Part shown: positions 6,631 to 11,810 of the stretch, piece by piece
Numbering within the stretch: position 1 is the stretch's first letter
Layout of the letters: every line of letters begins with the position of its first letter
DNA from: a bacterium
GTDB taxonomy: Bacteria; Chloroflexota; Dormibacteria; UBA8260; Bog-877
Assembly: GCA_021802115.1 (NCBI GenBank)
Contig: JAKABA010000117.1
Location: 1-11,810, forward strand
DNA: 11,810 bases
Direction of reading: 5' to 3'
Made by a program: the position numbers and the translations under genes
The notes under the pieces: model-generated
What the model saw: the letters and a program-made list of their open reading frames with translations, nothing else
Databases searched by the model: none
Told to the model about the DNA's origin: nothing

Positions 6631-6644
6631 GGTCCGGCCGACCC
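6630..6644. terminator. Weak candidate bidirectional terminator hairpin
   Basis: GGGTC/GACCC (5-base loop) overlaps the last base of the small gene's stop and lies in the 22-base gap before the clpB stop. The stem is short and has no T-tract on either strand, so this is only a position-supported guess. Confidence 0.22.
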
Positions 6645-6652
6645 ACCGCCTC

Positions 6653-9310
<2,658 letters not shown>

Positions 9311-9315
9311 GTGAA

Positions 9316-9321
9316 CCTCCC
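9316..9321 (-). promoter_or_regulatory. Ribosome binding site deciding the clpB start
   Basis: GGGAGG on the minus strand, 5 bases before ATG 9310. It selects this start over the in-frame ATG at 9340, which has no such site. Confidence 0.75.
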
Positions 9322-9436
9322 GAGCGAAGGTGTCGCTCATTTGCCGTATACCCCTGCGACAAGCTCCCAAATCTCCGCCGCCGGTCCGGTTCCCGCCTAC
9401 CGATAGGCGCGGCCCACGGCAAGGCCGGTGCGGCTG

Positions 9437-9481
9437 GCGGGGGATGCGGGGAGCGACTGACGAGGCACCGCAAACCCCCGC
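9437..9481. repeat. Stem-loop 1 upstream of the acyltransferase
   Basis: GCGGGGG (9437-9443) pairs with CCCCCGC (9475-9481), 7 perfect base pairs. A nested GCGG/CCGC stem (9446-9449 with 9468-9471) follows after a small internal loop. It could fold in RNA of either strand. Confidence 0.55.
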
Positions 9482-9511
9482 GACCGGGCCTCCCAGCGGA
9501 CGACGGCTGCC

Positions 9512-9561
9512 GGCGGTGGCTGACAGTCCACCTTGGGTTCAGGGAACTCCCAGCCACCGCC
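9512..9561. repeat. Stem-loop 2 upstream of the acyltransferase, 11-bp perfect stem
   Basis: GGCGGTGGCTG (9512-9522) is the exact reverse complement of CAGCCACCGCC (9551-9561), with a 28-base loop that itself holds GTTC-agg-GAAC (9537-9547). This is the longest perfect inverted repeat I noticed outside the IS. There is no downstream T-run, so a simple terminator is unlikely. Confidence 0.65.
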
Positions 9562-9669
9562 AAGGCGGGCTGGAGGTCAAGCTGGGACGTTAGGGACGCG
9601 TCCGGGCCAGCCCCGCCCGGCCATCAGGAGGATCGATCAGGCCAGCGCACACACTCAGCGGCCGCCAGC

Positions 9670-9674
9670 GGAGG
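9670..9674 (+). promoter_or_regulatory. Ribosome binding site deciding the acyltransferase start
   Basis: GGAGG lies 8 bases before ATG 9683 and favours it over the in-frame ATG at 9533, which would add 50 low-complexity residues. Confidence 0.7.
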
Positions 9675-9682
9675 TGCCCACC

Positions 9683-11104
9683 ATGGCGCAGACCGACCAC
9701 GCCTCGACCCGAGGATCAGTGCCGACGAGCAGCGCCGTCGCGGCCGCCCCGGGATCCGCGCCCCACCGCCCCCGGGACATCGTCGCCGGCCCCATTGAGG
9801 TGAGCGAGCCTCCTGACGCCAGCCGCCCGACCCGCCTGCAACGCCTGACCGGGCTGCGGGTGTTCGCCGCCCTGGCGGTGGTGCTGGTGCACGTGGGCTA
9901 TCACTTCACCAAGTCGAACACGGTCGACATCGCCGAGGCGTACGGCTACACCGGCGTCACCTTCTTCTACCTGCTCTCCGGCTTCGTACTCACCTGGTCC
10001 AAGCCGGGCCCTAAACCTGGTCGCTTCTGGTGGAGCCGGTTCTGCCGGATCTGGCCGCTCACCCTGGCTCTGACCGTCTTCGCGTTCACAGTGGTTGCCG
10101 CCCAGGAGCGAATCCCAGGGACCGTGGGACAGGTCGCAAATGTCCTGCTCATCCAGGCCTGGTGGCCCAAGGGCAGCTGGTACTTCGGCGGCAACGGGGT
10201 GAGCTGGTCGCTCTCCTGCGAGATGTTCTTCTACCTCCTCTTCCCGCTCCTGATCCTCGTGGTGCGACGGCTGCGCTGGCGCGGACTCGGTCTGGCCGCC
10301 GCGGGCGTGCTCACCATCCAGGTGGGGGCGCCGGTGGCGGCGGCGCTGCTGAAGATGCCCGGGAACGTCTACTTCTGGCTCTTCTTCATCTTTCCTCCCT
10401 ACCGGCTGCTGGAATTCATCCTGGGCATGCTGCTGGCCCGGGCGGTGGTGCTGGGACTCAAGCTCCGCTGGCCGCGATCGACCACCATGATGGCCCTGGC
10501 CGGCCTGGGACTGGTGGCCTTCGCCTGCACCGAGTACACGGTCTCGACCGGTCAGTACCTGGATCGACCGTTCGTTGCCCTGGCGGTCATCCCTTGGCTG
10601 GCGGTGCTGCTGCTGGCGGGCGCCACCCAGGATCTGCGCCGGGTGTCTTCCTGGTTGCGCTCCGGGTTGCTGGTGGCCTTGGGCGAGTCCTCGTTCGCCC
10701 TCTATCTGGTTCACAAGCCGCTCTACTTGTTCACCAGCCGCTTCGGCTGGTGGCACAACGCCGGTCACTGGTGGGCGACCGGCCGGCTGGCGCTGTTCAT
10801 CCTCTTGGCCCTGGGGACGGCTGCAGCCCTGCACTACCTATTGGAGGGCCCGCTGGATCGTCTGCTCCGGCGAGCCCCGACCGTGGTCCGCACCTCTCCG
10901 CGGATGCAGCCAGCGCTCGCCGGCCTGGTGAATCAAGCTCTGAGATCAGCGGACTCGCGCCCGGAGCCGGGCACCGGGAGGTGGCGGCTGTCGGCTAGGA
11001 CGAGGCTGCGGGCTCCCCACACCATTGGGCGATCCGCAAGGCGGTCCCGGCCGGATCCTCGAAGGGGAACAGGTGGCCGGCGCCCGCCAGCAGCTGGAGC
11101 GTGA
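9683..11104 (+). CDS. Membrane acyltransferase, AT3 (OafA/YrhL-like) family
   Basis: Integral membrane enzyme of the family that transfers acetyl or other acyl groups to extracytoplasmic carbohydrates or lipids; the substrate here is unknown. 473 residues. A polar Ala/Ser/Pro-rich N-terminus (about 1-50) precedes roughly ten hydrophobic segments: about 57-75, 86-106, 123-140, 173-194, 201-223, 229-258, 267-284, 296-313, 326-350 and 370-389. Family marks are TGLRVFAALAVVLVHVGYHF with Arg59 and His70, FFYLLSGFVLTW, SWSLSCEMFFYLLFP and SSFALYLVHKPLYLF. The conserved core ends near residue 398; about 75 Arg/Pro-rich residues follow, the last 36 antisense to the 3' end of the hydrolase gene. That tail may be the result of a lost stop codon. 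No SGNH domain is fused. Divergent from clpB with no operon partner visible. Confidence 0.9.
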   Translation: MAQTDHASTRGSVPTSSAVAAAPGSAPHRPRDIVAGPIEVSEPPDASRPTRLQRLTGLRVFAALAVVLVHVGYHFTKSNTVDIAEAYGYTGVTFFYLLSGFVLTWSKPGPKPGRFWWSRFCRIWPLTLALTVFAFTVVAAQERIPGTVGQVANVLLIQAWWPKGSWYFGGNGVSWSLSCEMFFYLLFPLLILVVRRLRWRGLGLAAAGVLTIQVGAPVAAALLKMPGNVYFWLFFIFPPYRLLEFILGMLLARAVVLGLKLRWPRSTTMMALAGLGLVAFACTEYTVSTGQYLDRPFVALAVIPWLAVLLLAGATQDLRRVSSWLRSGLLVALGESSFALYLVHKPLYLFTSRFGWWHNAGHWWATGRLALFILLALGTAAALHYLLEGPLDRLLRRAPTVVRTSPRMQPALAGLVNQALRSADSRPEPGTGRWRLSARTRLRAPHTIGRSARRSRPDPRRGTGGRRPPAAGA

Positions 11105-11810
11105 TCGCGGGATGGCGCTGGAGCTCCGCCCGGGCTGGAGCCATCGCCACCTGGTTGTCGCGATCCCCCCAGATCACCAGGGTGCGCTCGGCCACCGCAT
11201 CCAGTCCAGGCAGGAGCAGCGTCTCAGCCCTAAACCCGAACGGCCGCATCAACCTGGGCACCACCTCCAGGTCGGCCCCGCGGACAAAGCGACTGCCCAC
11301 CAGGTACCGGTAGCGGGCCAGATCAGGGTCGAGCTGGGCTAAAGCCGCCTCCGCCTCCCCGGCTTGGGGAGCAGCGCTCTGGCGGGCCAGTTGCAGCCGG
11401 GCCGCCGCTCCCAGGAGGTCCGTGATGCCCGGGATCATCGACATGCCCCAGATCCAGGGCAGGCGCGCCGAGATCCCAACCGGGCTCAGCAGCACAAGGT
11501 GTTCCACCCGCTCGCCGTGATCTAGGGCGAAGCCACCCGCGGCCAGCCCCCCGAGCGAATGCCCGACCAGGTCGAACCGGCCGAGCCCGAGCCGGTCGGC
11601 CACGCCGAGCACCGCCTTATCCCACGCTGACCTGGGATGCCCACGGAACTGGACGGGATCACTGAGACCACTCCCCGGACGGTCGATCGCGATGACCCGG
11701 AACCCCGTCGCCAATTCGGCCGCCAGGCCTGCATACTCGCCCACGCTGGCACCGAGGCCGTGGAGGAACACCAGTGGCCTCGGCCCCTGTCCGAGCTCGA
11801 GCGCATGAAT
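10995..11810 (-). CDS. Alpha/beta-fold hydrolase (5' end beyond the right edge)
   Basis: Serine hydrolase-like enzyme, probably a cytosolic esterase/lipase-type protein; substrate not predictable. The frame is open to the right edge, and the 13 residues before the first in-window start (GTG 11771) contain GPRPLVFLHGLG, the conserved strand and oxyanion-hole HG. The real start is therefore outside, and the visible 271 residues lack only a short N-terminus. Counting from the edge, the nucleophile is Ser85 in VGHSLGG, the acid is probably Asp218 in VIWGDRDNQ, and the catalytic histidine is His246 in GAGHLFPFEDP; all three are present. VIAIDRPGSGLSDP is also typical. It overlaps the acyltransferase tail to tail by 110 bases. 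The GHSLGG motif and the lid region leave haloalkane dehalogenase, epoxide hydrolase or simple esterase all open. Confidence 0.9.
   Translation of the reverse strand: MHALELGQGPRPLVFLHGLGASVGEYAGLAAELATGFRVIAIDRPGSGLSDPVQFRGHPRSAWDKAVLGVADRLGLGRFDLVGHSLGGLAAGGFALDHGERVEHLVLLSPVGISARLPWIWGMSMIPGITDLLGAAARLQLARQSAAPQAGEAEAALAQLDPDLARYRYLVGSRFVRGADLEVVPRLMRPFGFRAETLLLPGLDAVAERTLVIWGDRDNQVAMAPARAELQRHPAITLQLLAGAGHLFPFEDPAGTALRIAQWCGEPAASS

Larger units (their letters stand above)
9311..9682. promoter_or_regulatory. Divergent clpB/acyltransferase intergenic region with stem-loops
   Basis: These 372 bases have no convincing gene; a plus frame from 9533 is merely the upstream extension of the acyltransferase. 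On the minus side TATACG (9345-9350) could be a clpB -10, giving a leader of about 28 bases carrying GGGAGG, but the -35 is poor. On the plus side are two strong stem-loops (9437-9481 and 9512-9561, listed separately), a perfect palindrome GGACGCGTCC (9594-9603) and CCGGGC/GCCCGG (9602-9620). No known riboswitch or heat-shock operator was recognised. Confidence 0.5.

Noticed and set aside
9311..9440. CIRCE or HAIR heat-shock operator upstream of clpB
   Set aside because: No TTAGCACTC-N9-GAGTGCTAA or CTTGAGT-N7-ACTCAAG-like repeat is visible.
9420..9625. Cobalamin, SAM or c-di-AMP type riboswitch
   Set aside because: The GGGGGATGCGGGGA stretch recalled cobalamin leaders, but the conserved boxes of these classes are not present; I keep only the stem-loops.
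11522..11806. Minus-strand frame starting at ATG 11806, and GTG 11771 as hydrolase start
   Set aside because: The first is out of frame with the hydrolase. The second would remove the conserved PLVFLHG strand, which continues in frame to the window edge.

Overview
This is a GC-rich bacterial chromosomal window holding ordinary housekeeping and biosynthetic genes plus one insertion sequence. No rRNA, tRNA, CRISPR array or phage gene is visible. The base composition, the archaeal-type aspartate-semialdehyde dehydrogenase, the ClpB sequence and possible leaderless starts would suit a high-GC terrestrial lineage such as Chloroflexota/Dormibacterota or an actinobacterium. That placement is inference; nothing in the window fixes the taxon.

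Left part (1-4542): genes of the aspartate amino-acid pathway. A 5' fragment of asd (minus strand) is divergent from a tight plus-strand operon thrC-thrB-lysC; thrC and thrB overlap by 4 bases and thrB and lysC are 6 bases apart. LysC makes aspartyl phosphate, Asd reduces it to the semialdehyde, and ThrB and ThrC turn homoserine into threonine. Homoserine dehydrogenase (hom) is the one step to threonine missing from the window. The 310-base asd/thrC gap is rich in inverted repeats and probably holds both promoters.

Middle (4526-5981): an IS4-family insertion sequence of 1456 bases with matching terminal inverted repeats. It is inserted in the last codons of lysC, so it supplies the last residues and the stop codon of aspartate kinase. 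Its YREK-type DDE transposase is split by a +1 frameshift at a T5-C5 run that ends in CCC-TGA. No clear target-site duplication is visible.

Right part (5982-11810): a stretch of 289 bases without a recognisable gene; a 119-residue protein with two CxxC pairs and no recognised family; convergent with it, a full-length clpB disaggregase; then a 372-base divergent intergenic region with strong stem-loops; an integral membrane acyltransferase-3 protein; and, overlapping its 3' end tail to tail, an alpha/beta hydrolase that runs off the right edge.

I found no convincing new multi-gene system. The best leads are the IS/lysC junction, the CCC-TGA frameshift in the transposase, the stem-loops upstream of the acyltransferase, and the -10/N7/ATG spacing seen at several starts.
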